In this document: in pieces, positions 53,259-60,799 of the stretch
Numbering within the stretch: position 1 is the stretch's first letter
Layout of the letters: each line of letters begins with the position of its first letter
Assembly (NCBI GenBank): GCA_030594815.1
Contig: JAUVEN010000005.1
Location: 1-60,799 of the forward strand
Origin: Gammaproteobacteria bacterium
GTDB taxonomy: Bacteria; Pseudomonadota; Gammaproteobacteria; UBA6429; Thiohalophilaceae
Reading direction: 5' to 3'
DNA: 60,799 bases
Program-made: the position numbers and the translations under genes
The notes under the pieces: model-generated
The model's input: only the letters and a program-made list of their open reading frames with translations
The model's database searches: none
What the model was told of the DNA's origin: nothing

Positions 53259-53923
53259 TACCATGACTCTTTAAAGATATAACCTTGTCCGCGCCTTGTT
53301 TCAATACGCTCCTTGCCAAGTATTTTTCTCAATCGTTTGATATAAGCTTCGATGACATTGCTGTCTTTATCAGAATCAAAATTATAAAGATGATCTGTTA
53401 AACGAGATTTAGAGAGTATAGTATCGGTATTAAGAAGAAAATAGCGCAGCAAACGAAATTCAGTACTTGTTAATGTATGTGTTTGACCATCTTCAGTTGT
53501 CACGATTTGTCGATCTTCATCTAATATTAAATCCCCGCTTATAAGAGACTTCCCTGGAGACTGTATGCTACGGTGAAGAAGGGCAGTGATTCGTGCGAGT
53601 AATTCCTCGACATGAAAAGGCTTTCCCAAATAATCATCAGCACCGGATTTAAAACCATCTACACGCTCTTGCCACGTATCTCGTGCTGTAAGAACAATAA
53701 CAGGTAATTTATTATCTGCCTTGCGCCAGTTGCTGAGTACTTCAAGACCATTACGTTTGGGTAGGCCAAGGTCAAGTATTGCGAGATCATAAATGTCTTC
53801 ATTACCGAGATATTCTCCCTCAATGCCATCTTCTGCGACATCGACAACATAACCGGCTTCTTTAAGAGGTTTCTTTAAAGATGCGATAAGCTCACGATCA
53901 TCCTCTACCAGTAATATGCGCAA
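53258..53923 (-). CDS. OmpR/PhoP-type response regulator
   Basis: A 221-residue response regulator. The receiver domain (about 1-115) has the acidic pair Asp8-Asp9, phosphoacceptor Asp51 (LAILDLGLPKRNG), Thr79 and Lys101 (GKPF). The winged helix (about 128-220) includes TSTEFRLLRYFLL, NVIEAYIKRLRKIL and RGQGYIF. It lies between the PepSY gene and its kinase. The tandem 11-bp repeat ahead of the first gene of the operon is the predicted binding site, implying autoregulation. Confidence 0.95.
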   Translation of the reverse strand: MRILLVEDDRELIASLKKPLKEAGYVVDVAEDGIEGEYLGNEDIYDLAILDLGLPKRNGLEVLSNWRKADNKLPVIVLTARDTWQERVDGFKSGADDYLGKPFHVEELLARITALLHRSIQSPGKSLISGDLILDEDRQIVTTEDGQTHTLTSTEFRLLRYFLLNTDTILSKSRLTDHLYNFDSDKDSNVIEAYIKRLRKILGKERIETRRGQGYIFKESW

Positions 53924-53925
53924 TA

Positions 53926-54240
53926 CTAATCCTCTATCTCGGTTGATAAATGCTTCCCTGATTTTGCATCAAACTTTAATTCAAAAACAGTACCGTCAGG
54001 CGCTAGCAGCTCAATTTCATAGATTCGTTTACCAAATTTCCTTTCAAGTTCTACTTCAAGAACTTTACCTGCTTGTATCTCTCTCGCCGTTTGTAAAATC
54101 GCTTCAAGCTCGATGATCTCACCGGATTTTACCAGGCGTTTTGCTTCATCATTATCATCATCGGCATAGAGGGGGGTAGATAAGAAAATGAACAAGCTAA
54201 TAGTTAAATGTTTGATATTGTTTTTCATCATAATATCCAT
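53926..54240 (-). CDS. Secreted PepSY-domain protein
   Basis: A 104-residue protein with a signal peptide ending LYADDDN and one PepSY domain: ARTIQ-like helix (AILQTAREIQAGKVLEVELE), then KRIYEIELLAPDGTVFELKF and the C-terminal DAKSGKHLSTEIED. Start options are the ATGs at 54240, 54231 and 54228, the last two having GGAT upstream. PepSY proteins of this kind often accompany two-component systems and cytochromes, possibly modulating the kinase. The gene is followed two bases later by the response-regulator gene. Confidence 0.82.
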   Translation of the reverse strand: MDIMMKNNIKHLTISLFIFLSTPLYADDDNDEAKRLVKSGEIIELEAILQTAREIQAGKVLEVELERKFGKRIYEIELLAPDGTVFELKFDAKSGKHLSTEIED

Positions 54241-54264
54241 TGTTAAAGTATAGCCCGATTATTC

Positions 54265-54813
54265 TTAATCGTCCCAACGACCATAGCCGGGAATATTGAC
54301 ACCATGTTCACTAAATAAACCTTGTTCAGCCTTATTATGGCAAGCACTGCAATTACTTAAACTATTTACCTTTTTATTATACTTAATTAACTTATCAGGA
54401 ATTTCATCATGTTTGTTAATAATATAGGGTGTTTCACTGATTCTTATGGGGGCATCTTTATCACTAAGTGAACGCATAATTTTACGTGAACGCCTGTAAT
54501 TTGAATCATCTGCACTATTTGAAAGAAGAAATTCTGAAATACTTTTAAATGTATCAGGTTCCAGTTCTGCATTATCTCCAAAATGTGACTCCAGACCAGC
54601 CATTATTTTTTTCCATGAGCGAGCAGGCAATAATCCGGGAGGATATGCCATGTGACAACTGCTGCATTCTTCTTTATATATGGGTGAAGTAACGGGGGCT
54701 ACACCAACTGAACGTTGACGATATTCTCGTCTGTCGTCATCACTAAAGACCACGGGTATAGTGAGTACACCTGCTGCCATGATGATTGAGGTGATTATAA
54801 CAGGGTATTTCAT
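54265..54813 (-). CDS. Diheme cytochrome c (DHC type)
   Basis: I chose the ATG at 54813 because GGAGA lies six bases before it; the frame also opens at 54831. The 182-residue protein has a signal peptide (about 1-24, ending PVVFSDDD) and two CxxCH heme sites, CSSCH (YKEECSSCHMAYPPG) and CSACH (LSNCSACHNKAEQG). It fits the DHC family that receives electrons from, or gives them to, the sphaeroides heme protein encoded just upstream. It is part of the redox operon. Confidence 0.9.
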   Translation of the reverse strand: MKYPVIITSIIMAAGVLTIPVVFSDDDRREYRQRSVGVAPVTSPIYKEECSSCHMAYPPGLLPARSWKKIMAGLESHFGDNAELEPDTFKSISEFLLSNSADDSNYRRSRKIMRSLSDKDAPIRISETPYIINKHDEIPDKLIKYNKKVNSLSNCSACHNKAEQGLFSEHGVNIPGYGRWDD

Positions 54814-54830
54814 TTTAATTCTCCGGTTCA

Positions 54831-55244
54831 TTACTGTTGCTTAATAAAAGCTAAAATATCGGCTTTTTCCTGTGCGCTACATTCTTTGCCTGTTGTCCAT
54901 TTACAATTTCGTTTAAACCATTTATTAACTTTTTTAACCTTGGTCAGACTTAAACTGTTAATAGAAGGTGCTAATGGCTTTAGATTTTTTCCAGTACGTA
55001 CATGCTCACCTTTGTTTTTAAGATTTGCGGTGTGACACGATTTACAGCTTCGTTCGTTAAAGGGAGCTTTCCCTGAAAAAGTTTTATTCCAAAACAGTTC
55101 GCCACGCTGGGCATTACCACTCTTTGCTCCCTGCGACTGATAGCTTTTCATTAAAGTATTTACTGTGGTCTCATCAGCGGTAACAGATGAGACTGATGAA
55201 ATTAGAAAACTTGTTGTAATAAATACGATTAATAAATTTTTCAT
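54831..55244 (-). CDS. Sphaeroides-heme-protein-like cytochrome c (DUF1924)
   Basis: A 137-residue monoheme cytochrome with a signal peptide (about 1-23, ending SVTADET). The heme site CKSCH is in NERSCKSCHTANLKNKGEH, and the C-terminus has KWFKRNCKWTTGKECSAQEK with two further cysteines, then a helix LAFIKQQ. This matches DUF1924/SHP, a class of cytochrome known to bind oxygen through a changeable Asn ligand. Its function is unsettled; proposals include an oxygen-binding terminal electron acceptor. The next gene downstream (diheme cytochrome c) starts at or just after this gene's stop. Confidence 0.9.
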   Translation of the reverse strand: MKNLLIVFITTSFLISSVSSVTADETTVNTLMKSYQSQGAKSGNAQRGELFWNKTFSGKAPFNERSCKSCHTANLKNKGEHVRTGKNLKPLAPSINSLSLTKVKKVNKWFKRNCKWTTGKECSAQEKADILAFIKQQ

Positions 55245-55256
55245 GATATTTCCTGC

Positions 55257-55841
55257 TTAATGTGAGTCAGAGTCAGAGCGTTTCTTACCATTGATCATAG
55301 ATTTCACAAGATTTTCTTTATGAATAAAACTTTCAACGATGACACCCGCGACATGAATAAAGATAAGGAATAAAGTTAAGTTGGAAAAAAACTCGTGAGT
55401 CTCTTCAAAAACATCACCCCAAAGGCTATCCCCCTGTATATACCAACTCGCTAGTGGACCTGCCTGCTCTTCAATGCCATAAATGGCTAAACCCGTTAAC
55501 GTTGTAATGAGTAAACTGATGATCATCAATATAATCATGACACCGCCTGCTGGGTTATGACCGAGGTATCTTTTTGCTCTTAGAAGCAGGGTGTCTTTGA
55601 CGAATGTTTTTATCGTTTTAGGTGAGTAGATGAAATCATTAAAGCGGGCATGGTGTGTTCCAATTACTCCCCAGATAATACGTAAAGAGAGCAATGCCAG
55701 AACGGTGTAGCCGGCAAAGCTGTGTATGTTGAGAAAGTCTTCTTCCGTTATATATGCGATGAAAAAAGACAGCACAAGCGTCCAGTGGAATATGCGGACA
55801 AAAGGGTCCCAGACTTTTACGGTATTTTCATTATTTGACAT
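55257..55841 (-). CDS. Cytochrome b561-type membrane protein
   Basis: A 194-residue protein with four membrane helices and the heme-ligand histidines of the b561/Ni-Fe-hydrogenase cytochrome b class: FVRIFHWTLVLSFFIAY, NIHSFAGYTVLALL and SNLTLFLIFIHVAGVIVESF. It would pass electrons from the quinone pool to the periplasmic cytochromes encoded behind it. As first gene of the operon it follows a GGAGAG ribosome site and a tandem repeat at -45 to -66. Confidence 0.9.
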   Translation of the reverse strand: MSNNENTVKVWDPFVRIFHWTLVLSFFIAYITEEDFLNIHSFAGYTVLALLSLRIIWGVIGTHHARFNDFIYSPKTIKTFVKDTLLLRAKRYLGHNPAGGVMIILMIISLLITTLTGLAIYGIEEQAGPLASWYIQGDSLWGDVFEETHEFFSNLTLFLIFIHVAGVIVESFIHKENLVKSMINGKKRSDSDSH

Positions 55842-55885
55842 ACTTTCTCTCCATCAGAATACTTTGATGGTTAAACAATATCAGG

Positions 55886-55907
55886 TGAAGCTGAAATGAA
55901 GCTGAAA
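55886..55907 (-). promoter_or_regulatory. Perfect tandem 11-bp direct repeat upstream of the SHP operon
   Basis: TGAAGCTGAAA is repeated exactly at 55886-55896 and 55897-55907 (TTTCAGCTTCA on the operon strand). OmpR/PhoB-family regulators typically bind 11-bp-spaced tandem repeats, and the operon encodes one. A TATTGT -10 (55880-55875) follows at a distance that places the repeat over the -35 region, as for a class II activator. Confidence 0.65.
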
Positions 55908-55975
55908 AAAGGAACGAAGAATTAATAAATAATGATGTAAAGTTAAAAAATGAGTGTAATTACAATGTTTATATT

Positions 55976-56878
55976 CTATTGTATAAAACGTTGCCACCAA
56001 TCTGCTATCACTTTACCTACAGCTGGATTAACCAGGTAGCCGTAAGAACGGTGACAGTTAAGCCCTTTATCATTATGAAAGAAGTTGTATATTCCATCAC
56101 AATGGTCTTCGATAGATTCAATAATATTCAATTCACGCATTTCAGAAAAGTCATCTGAGAAAATACGATCCAGAGCGGTAACATCACCTTCTGCCGATAT
56201 ATTGATCCAGTTGCGAATATTTGTAGGATATTTCTTTTTTCCAGTATATTGATTTCCCATCAGTCTATGTTGCACGTAATTCATACCTAGTGGACTACCA
56301 AGAGTTAAAAAATCAATTTTCCCGGGAAGGTTTTCAATGTGAGAAAGTTCCCATAAAACATCATAGGCGATAACCGATCCCATGCTATGGCCAATAAGGA
56401 GAACTTGTTCTGTACTTTCCAAAAGAGGACGGAGTTCTTGTTTTAATATTTCCCGTACATCACAAGCAATATTATTCTTATTTTTAAAATAGCGTTGAGT
56501 TTCTTCAGCGGTTGACTTGAGTTCGCTAGGCAAAAATTTTATCAGGGAAGGAAAATAATCGACTATGCTATAGAGGAAGCGAATTAATTTTTTATGTGTC
56601 GCAGTTGCATCCTGAATATCTTGTTCGCTAGGACAATGTTGGTTGAGTAGGGCATCTATCCATGGCAGATCACGATTAATATCTTTAGTTACATGATAGT
56701 AAATGTAATTCCAGGCAATGAGTTTGAAGTTATCAATGTGTTGACTTAAGTTGTCAGCAACCAGAGGCTCTGCTCGATGTATACCTTCTAATAGAACGCG
56801 CCATAGCAAAGTATGGTGTTGCTCAGGTGAAGGTTTGGGATTCTTCCCTGGTACAAAAATAATATGTGGTTGAGTCAT
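55976..56878 (-). CDS. Alpha/beta-hydrolase-like protein
   Basis: A 300-residue protein. The nucleophile elbow is VLLIGHSMGSVIAYDVLWEL, with Ser in GHSMG, and a later DALDRIFSD-like segment and a C-terminal HRSYGYLVNPAV may hold the acid and His. The start IIFVPGKNPKPSPEQHHTLL has the usual lead strand. It probably hydrolyses an ester or lipid, but the substrate is unknown. It has no signal peptide, so it should be cytoplasmic. It is monocistronic and diverges from the symporter gene at 56975. Confidence 0.78.
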   Translation of the reverse strand: MTQPHIIFVPGKNPKPSPEQHHTLLWRVLLEGIHRAEPLVADNLSQHIDNFKLIAWNYIYYHVTKDINRDLPWIDALLNQHCPSEQDIQDATATHKKLIRFLYSIVDYFPSLIKFLPSELKSTAEETQRYFKNKNNIACDVREILKQELRPLLESTEQVLLIGHSMGSVIAYDVLWELSHIENLPGKIDFLTLGSPLGMNYVQHRLMGNQYTGKKKYPTNIRNWINISAEGDVTALDRIFSDDFSEMRELNIIESIEDHCDGIYNFFHNDKGLNCHRSYGYLVNPAVGKVIADWWQRFIQ

Positions 56879-56974
56879 TAATTCTATTTACGGTTATAGC
56901 TGACTTAGGTTTATACTCTGTTAAAGATGATACCTGATTTTTAAGCCATCAAGCGATAAAAAAAGTTTATTCCT

Positions 56975-58303
56975 ATGAAAAAAAATACAAAACCATTACT
57001 AATTCGTACCCATCTTTGGATGCAGGTTTTACTGGCAATGGTACTGGGAGTTGGACTGGGGTTGCTGATATCGCCATCCGGTCTTGCCCTGGTTTCTGAT
57101 TCATTTGCTTATGGGATTGCTCAATGGGTTGCCTTACCGGGACAATTATTTTTGGCAGTTATACAAATGGTCGTTATTCCATTGGTATTGTCGTCCATTA
57201 TTATTGGTATTACCTCTAGTGGTGATTCAGAATTTTTAAAGAAAGTGGGTTTACGGATCACGCCATATTTTGTTATGACCACGACAATTGCTGTTGTGCT
57301 TGGAATTACATTGGCAATGGTAATTGAACCTGGGTCTTTTATTGATTCTGATTTAGTTCGGGCAATGGTTGGCGAAACGCCGGCAACTGTAACTACTGCA
57401 GTAAGTGAGCATGTTGATATAGGATTACCTCAACACATTGTCCAGCTTGTTCCTTCAAATCTTTTTAAATCTCTTATTGATAAAGATATGTTTGCCATTG
57501 TTATCTATGCCATTTTTATCGGCGTGGCGATGCTGGCACTGGAAAAACGTCAAAGCAAACTCATTTTTGCTTTGTTGAGCAGTATTCAGGCTGTTACGTT
57601 AAAAATAGTCAATTGGGCGATGATGATTGCTCCGCTGGCTGTATTTGGTTTACTTTGCGACGTCACCATTCGTATAGGTATTGATGCTGTGATGGGGATG
57701 TCCGTTTATGTGGCAACAGTCATACTTGGTTTATTATTATTGTTAAGTGTTTATGTTTTAATTGTAAAACTTGTTTCGGGTAAAAATCCTAAAGAATTTT
57801 TGAGCGCAATTCGTGAAGCACAATTGCTGGCATTTTCTACTTCAAGTTCAGCTGCGGTAATGCCTTTATCCATGAAAACGGCTCACGAAAAATTAGGAGT
57901 GCGTAAATCTATTGCTCAATTTGTTGTACCACTGGGAGCTACCGTGAACATGGATGGTACGGCACTCTACCAGGTTATCGCAGCCGTTTTTTTAACCCAG
58001 GTATTTGGTATTGAATTAAGTATGAGTGATTTATTGTTACTCACCGCAACGACCATTGGTGCATCCATTGGCTCTCCAAGTACACCGGGTGTGGGTATTG
58101 TTATTCTTGCAACAATTTTACAAGGTATAGGGGTACCTGCTTCGGGTATTGCATTAATTCTCGGCGTCGATCGAATTCTTGATATGTGTCGAACGACGGT
58201 GAATGTTAGTGGTGATTTAACGGCATGCATCGTAATGGATAAATGGATCGGTGATGATATTTCACCCGCCAAGACAACTCAACCCTTACCTGAAGTAACT
58301 TAA
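56975..58303 (+). CDS. Dicarboxylate/amino-acid:cation symporter (DAACS family)
   Basis: A 442-residue transporter with eight membrane helices and two re-entrant hairpins. The family hallmarks are LAFSTSSSAAVMPLSMKTAH (Ser-rich hairpin 1), VVPLGATVNMDGTALYQVIA (helix 7 NMDGT motif) and GASIGSPSTPGVGIVILA (hairpin 2). These bind glutamate, aspartate or C4-dicarboxylate with Na+ or H+. The exact substrate cannot be decided. The LpxR-like gene follows after one base, so the two are probably cotranscribed. Confidence 0.93.
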   Translation: MKKNTKPLLIRTHLWMQVLLAMVLGVGLGLLISPSGLALVSDSFAYGIAQWVALPGQLFLAVIQMVVIPLVLSSIIIGITSSGDSEFLKKVGLRITPYFVMTTTIAVVLGITLAMVIEPGSFIDSDLVRAMVGETPATVTTAVSEHVDIGLPQHIVQLVPSNLFKSLIDKDMFAIVIYAIFIGVAMLALEKRQSKLIFALLSSIQAVTLKIVNWAMMIAPLAVFGLLCDVTIRIGIDAVMGMSVYVATVILGLLLLLSVYVLIVKLVSGKNPKEFLSAIREAQLLAFSTSSSAAVMPLSMKTAHEKLGVRKSIAQFVVPLGATVNMDGTALYQVIAAVFLTQVFGIELSMSDLLLLTATTIGASIGSPSTPGVGIVILATILQGIGVPASGIALILGVDRILDMCRTTVNVSGDLTACIVMDKWIGDDISPAKTTQPLPEVT

Positions 58304-58304
58304 A

Positions 58305-59354
58305 ATGAATTCAGGCAGTTTATATAAAATGAAATTAGCCAAAAATAATCTCTGGCTTTTGTTTTTTTTTATTTTTTTTATAAGCAATACTCATGATGCA
58401 AATGCATTTGATGGTGGCATGGAAAACATAAAGGAAGAATATTGGAGCATCCAGCTGGAAAACGATTTTTTTTCTCAATCAGGCGATCGTTATTATACTC
58501 ATGGAACAGAGCTCTCAAGAACATTAATGGGGCATCGTGAACAATGGCTTGAAGATCTCGCATCCTTTCTTTGGGTATTTGATACGGATGGAGAGTTTAA
58601 TGGTGTTAATTATCGATTAGGGCAAAAGATCTTTACCCCGGATAATACTGAGGCAACCGAACTTGTCGTTGATGACAGACCATATGCGGGATATTTGTAT
58701 TTGAGTGCTGCAATGCTCTCGAGTGTCTCAAGGAAAAATAATGTAGCGACAGGAAATTTAATCGAGCTTACATTAGGTATTGTTGGTCCAAGTGCTCAGG
58801 CAGAAGAAATGCAGACGGGTTTTCATAATTTAATTGGCATAGCCAGTCCCAAAGGTTGGGATAATCAGTTAGATGATGAATTAGCTATAGGTGTTTCATA
58901 TAGTCGATTTTGGAGGGAAGTAAATCCCATTGGTTCATTCGATTATGGTATGACGCCGCATATTAACCTGGTATTAGGTAACGTTTATACTTATGCCGCA
59001 GCAGGTGTCATGTTTCGTTTTGGAACACATCTTGATAGTGATTTAGCTCCACCTAATATTCGTCCGGGTTTCCCCGGCTTGTCATTATTCAGACCTAAGA
59101 GTCAAAACAGCTGGTACTTTTTTGCGGGTATCGAAGGGCGTGCTGTTGCCAGGAATATTTTTCTTGATGGAAACTCTTTTAATGATAGTCACAGCGTAGA
59201 CAAAAACCCTTTTGTTGGAGACTTTCAATATGGCTTTGTTTACCTGGCAGGAAGTCTGCGTTTTTCTATCAGCAATATGATTCGAACTAAAGAATTTAAA
59301 ACGCAGAAAGATGAAACGAATTTTGGTGCGATTAATATTTCTTATGCTTTATAA
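58305..59354 (+). CDS. LpxR-like outer-membrane lipid A deacylase (DUF2219)
   Basis: A 349-residue protein with a signal peptide (ATG at 58305 or 58329; cleavage near NTHDANAFD) and the DUF2219/LpxR pattern. The N-terminal motif SIQLENDFFSQSGDRYYTHG contains the Asn-Asp pair and Thr used in the active site of LpxR. VDDRPYAGYLYLSAA, then repeated barrel strands and a final aromatic-rich strand GAINISYAL follow. LpxR removes the 3'-acyloxyacyl chain from lipid A in the outer membrane. Whether this copy is active on lipid A is inferred. Confidence 0.8.
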   Translation: MNSGSLYKMKLAKNNLWLLFFFIFFISNTHDANAFDGGMENIKEEYWSIQLENDFFSQSGDRYYTHGTELSRTLMGHREQWLEDLASFLWVFDTDGEFNGVNYRLGQKIFTPDNTEATELVVDDRPYAGYLYLSAAMLSSVSRKNNVATGNLIELTLGIVGPSAQAEEMQTGFHNLIGIASPKGWDNQLDDELAIGVSYSRFWREVNPIGSFDYGMTPHINLVLGNVYTYAAAGVMFRFGTHLDSDLAPPNIRPGFPGLSLFRPKSQNSWYFFAGIEGRAVARNIFLDGNSFNDSHSVDKNPFVGDFQYGFVYLAGSLRFSISNMIRTKEFKTQKDETNFGAINISYAL

Positions 59355-59449
59355 GCTGAACAATGAATTAATGTGAACTTTGTTCTTTTTATTCTTTCTA
59401 ATCAGGCGCATGATTTAGCTGAGTGAGATAATGTGATAAGGAGCCTGCT

Positions 59450-60019
59450 ATGAATAAAGTAATTACACTTTTTTTAGTTTTATTAACCACATCCTGCAGT
59501 TTACCGCAGGTTAAAAACCCAATGAACGTTAAGGCGCTTTTACCTGTTGGCTCAACATTACGCCTCACGCAAAAACTGATTATTCCTAAAGATCGTTCTT
59601 TCATTTATATTGCCAATGGCAAAGTTGCACCTCTAAAAAATTATAACACTGTTGATATCTATGAGCCTCATTGCATGATATATGTAAGCAAGGAAGCATC
59701 GTACCAACAAGAAATATTGCCGGGTGAATTTGAAATAACCAATATCATTGAATGGGAAAGAGATTTTTCTAAACTGAACATCAGAAACGTAATGAGTAAT
59801 TATGGAAAAAAACCGGGGTTAATCAAAACAAGGTATGCCAGCGGTGATGGTGGTCCCAGTATTGTCATGTATGCAACCATTATAAGTTTACACTCGGATC
59901 AACAAAAAGATGTAAAACAATTAGTCTGCGGCCATTGGAACGATCCTCATGAAATTGAACCGTTAACACTTGAAGAAATGAAATCTGCATTGGGTGAGCT
60001 GATATTAATCAATAATTGA
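59450..60019 (+). CDS. Lipoprotein of unknown function
   Basis: A 189-residue lipoprotein with lipobox LTTSC (Cys16) and AAGGAG upstream of the ATG. The mature part reads as a beta-rich domain: LPVGSTLRLTQKLIIPKDRS, FIYIANGKVAPL, DIYEPHCMIYVSKEAS, then LVCGHWNDPHEIEPLTLEEM. I do not recognise a family, although parts resemble small periplasmic proteins found next to envelope stress genes. It is followed after 30 bases by a DUF2461 gene on the same strand. Confidence 0.7.
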   Translation: MNKVITLFLVLLTTSCSLPQVKNPMNVKALLPVGSTLRLTQKLIIPKDRSFIYIANGKVAPLKNYNTVDIYEPHCMIYVSKEASYQQEILPGEFEITNIIEWERDFSKLNIRNVMSNYGKKPGLIKTRYASGDGGPSIVMYATIISLHSDQQKDVKQLVCGHWNDPHEIEPLTLEEMKSALGELILINN

Positions 60020-60049
60020 TCATGAATAGCAATTAGCAAGGATAGCATT

Positions 60050-60736
60050 ATGATAAATCCTTATTTTACAAAAGAAGGAATGTCTTTTTTAAAAAAACTT
60101 GATAAAAATAATACCCGTGACTGGTTTCATGAGCACAAATCAGACTATGAGGATTTAATTCGTAGTCCGGCATTAAACTTCATTGATGACATGGAAAATG
60201 ATATTACTCATCTATCACCTCATTTTTTAGCGATAGCTAAAAAAGTGGGTGGTTCATTAATGCGTGTACATAGAGATGTTCGTTTCAGTAAAGATAAATC
60301 TCCCTATAAAACAAACATTGGTATCCAGTTTCGGCATGAGATGGGAAAGGATGTTCATGCCCCTGGCTTTTATGTGCATGTTGAACCCGGTGAGTGTTTT
60401 GTTGGTGTTGGTATTTGGCGACCAGATTCATCTACATTAGGGAAGATTCGTGATGCGATTATCGAAAAGGATAAAAATTGGTTGGCTGCAGTTAATGATA
60501 AAAAATTTAAAAGAAATTTTGAGATTGGTGGAGAATCACTTAAAACCGGGCCGCGGGGTTATGATAAAAATCACCCGCTAATAGATGACCTTAAACGAAA
60601 AGACTTTATTGCAATATCATACATGAGTGAAAAGAGTATGCTTGGTAAAAACTTTAAGAAAGAAGTGCTGAAACGCTTTACTGATGCTGAACCTTATATG
60701 CAATTTTTATGTAAGGCTTTGCAGTTAAGGTATTGA
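60050..60736 (+). CDS. DUF2461 family protein
   Basis: A 228-residue soluble protein that fits DUF2461 (TIGR02453) well: FTKEGMSFLKKLDKNNTRDW, FHEHKSDYEDLIRSPAL, GGSLMRVHRDVRFSKDKSPY, KTNIGIQFRH, then GFYVHVEPGECFVGVGIWRP. The family is widespread in bacteria and fungi without an assigned activity. AGCAAGGA serves as ribosome site. The gene is complete, ending 63 bases before the right edge of the window. Confidence 0.9.
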   Translation: MINPYFTKEGMSFLKKLDKNNTRDWFHEHKSDYEDLIRSPALNFIDDMENDITHLSPHFLAIAKKVGGSLMRVHRDVRFSKDKSPYKTNIGIQFRHEMGKDVHAPGFYVHVEPGECFVGVGIWRPDSSTLGKIRDAIIEKDKNWLAAVNDKKFKRNFEIGGESLKTGPRGYDKNHPLIDDLKRKDFIAISYMSEKSMLGKNFKKEVLKRFTDAEPYMQFLCKALQLRY

Positions 60737-60799
60737 TTGTCGAGGAATCAAAATAAATGTAAGAAAAAGCCGGATGTATCATCTAAATACAAATACCCC

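Noticed and set aside
1-60799. CRISPR array, prophage, integron or insertion sequence
   Set aside because: No regularly spaced direct repeats, phage structural genes, integrase or transposase were found anywhere in the window.

Overview
The window looks like chromosome of an AT-rich Gram-negative bacterium, most likely a gammaproteobacterium. Support comes from the outer-membrane and periplasmic genes (OmpA-type and other lipoproteins, an LpxR-like barrel, a MipA/OmpV remnant), from ung, gloA, tas, bcp, selD and mnmH of gammaproteobacterial type, and from a sphaeroides-heme-protein redox cluster. No phage, transposase, CRISPR array, rRNA or convincing tRNA was seen. The genus cannot be named from the sequence alone.

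Layout. 1-9.3 kb: end of a MYG1-family gene; a secreted rhodanese and a secreted DsrE-like protein in one operon behind a near-consensus promoter and a structured leader; a nested palindromic element; an EamA transporter; a winged-helix/TPR membrane regulator divergent from a small secreted protein; then an ECF sigma factor, an anti-sigma factor whose periplasmic part is a DsrE-like domain, and a large secreted propeller-like protein. 9.5-23.6 kb: housekeeping and envelope genes (ung, gloA, YdjM-like, DUF502, AlkB-like, amidohydrolase lipoprotein, TlpA-like thioredoxin, OmpA lipoprotein, GST, cupin, bcp). 23.9-33.1 kb: a membrane protein, an HExxH protein, a Na/Pi symporter, a tas-like reductase, a tusA-tetR operon, DUF4202, and an ArsR/SRPBCC pair with a clear operator. 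33.2-50.8 kb: methyltransferase, a decayed copy of the winged-helix/TPR regulator, MgtC, selD-mnmH, Bcr/CflA exporter, acyltransferase, U32 protein, TauD-like oxygenase, and a stretch with a broken chemotaxis receptor and a broken MipA gene. 50.8-60.8 kb: diguanylate cyclase; a six-gene operon of cytochrome b, SHP, diheme cytochrome c, PepSY protein, response regulator and histidine kinase; hydrolase; DAACS symporter; LpxR-like protein; lipoprotein; DUF2461.

Themes. Sulfur and thiol handling recurs: the periplasmic rhodanese and DsrE pair, the DsrE-domain anti-sigma factor, TusA, the rhodanese-domain MnmH, TlpA-like thioredoxin, Bcp and GST. The most unusual arrangement is the ECF sigma/anti-sigma pair in which the only cysteine of the anti-sigma factor lies at the position of the cysteine conserved in the secreted DsrE-like protein 5 kb away. 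This suggests, without proving it, a periplasmic thiol or sulfur signal controlling an ECF regulon. Two perfect 11-bp-period tandem direct repeats sit upstream of genes controlled by, or encoding, OmpR-type winged-helix regulators and are good candidates for their binding sites. Several palindromes sit on promoters next to TetR and ArsR regulators.

Short palindromic repeats with an AAAGGGG core occur between genes in the first 21 kb. Three loci (34.6, 49.1 and 50.4 kb) are broken by stops, homopolymer frameshifts or an internal deletion, which may be real decay or partly assembly error.
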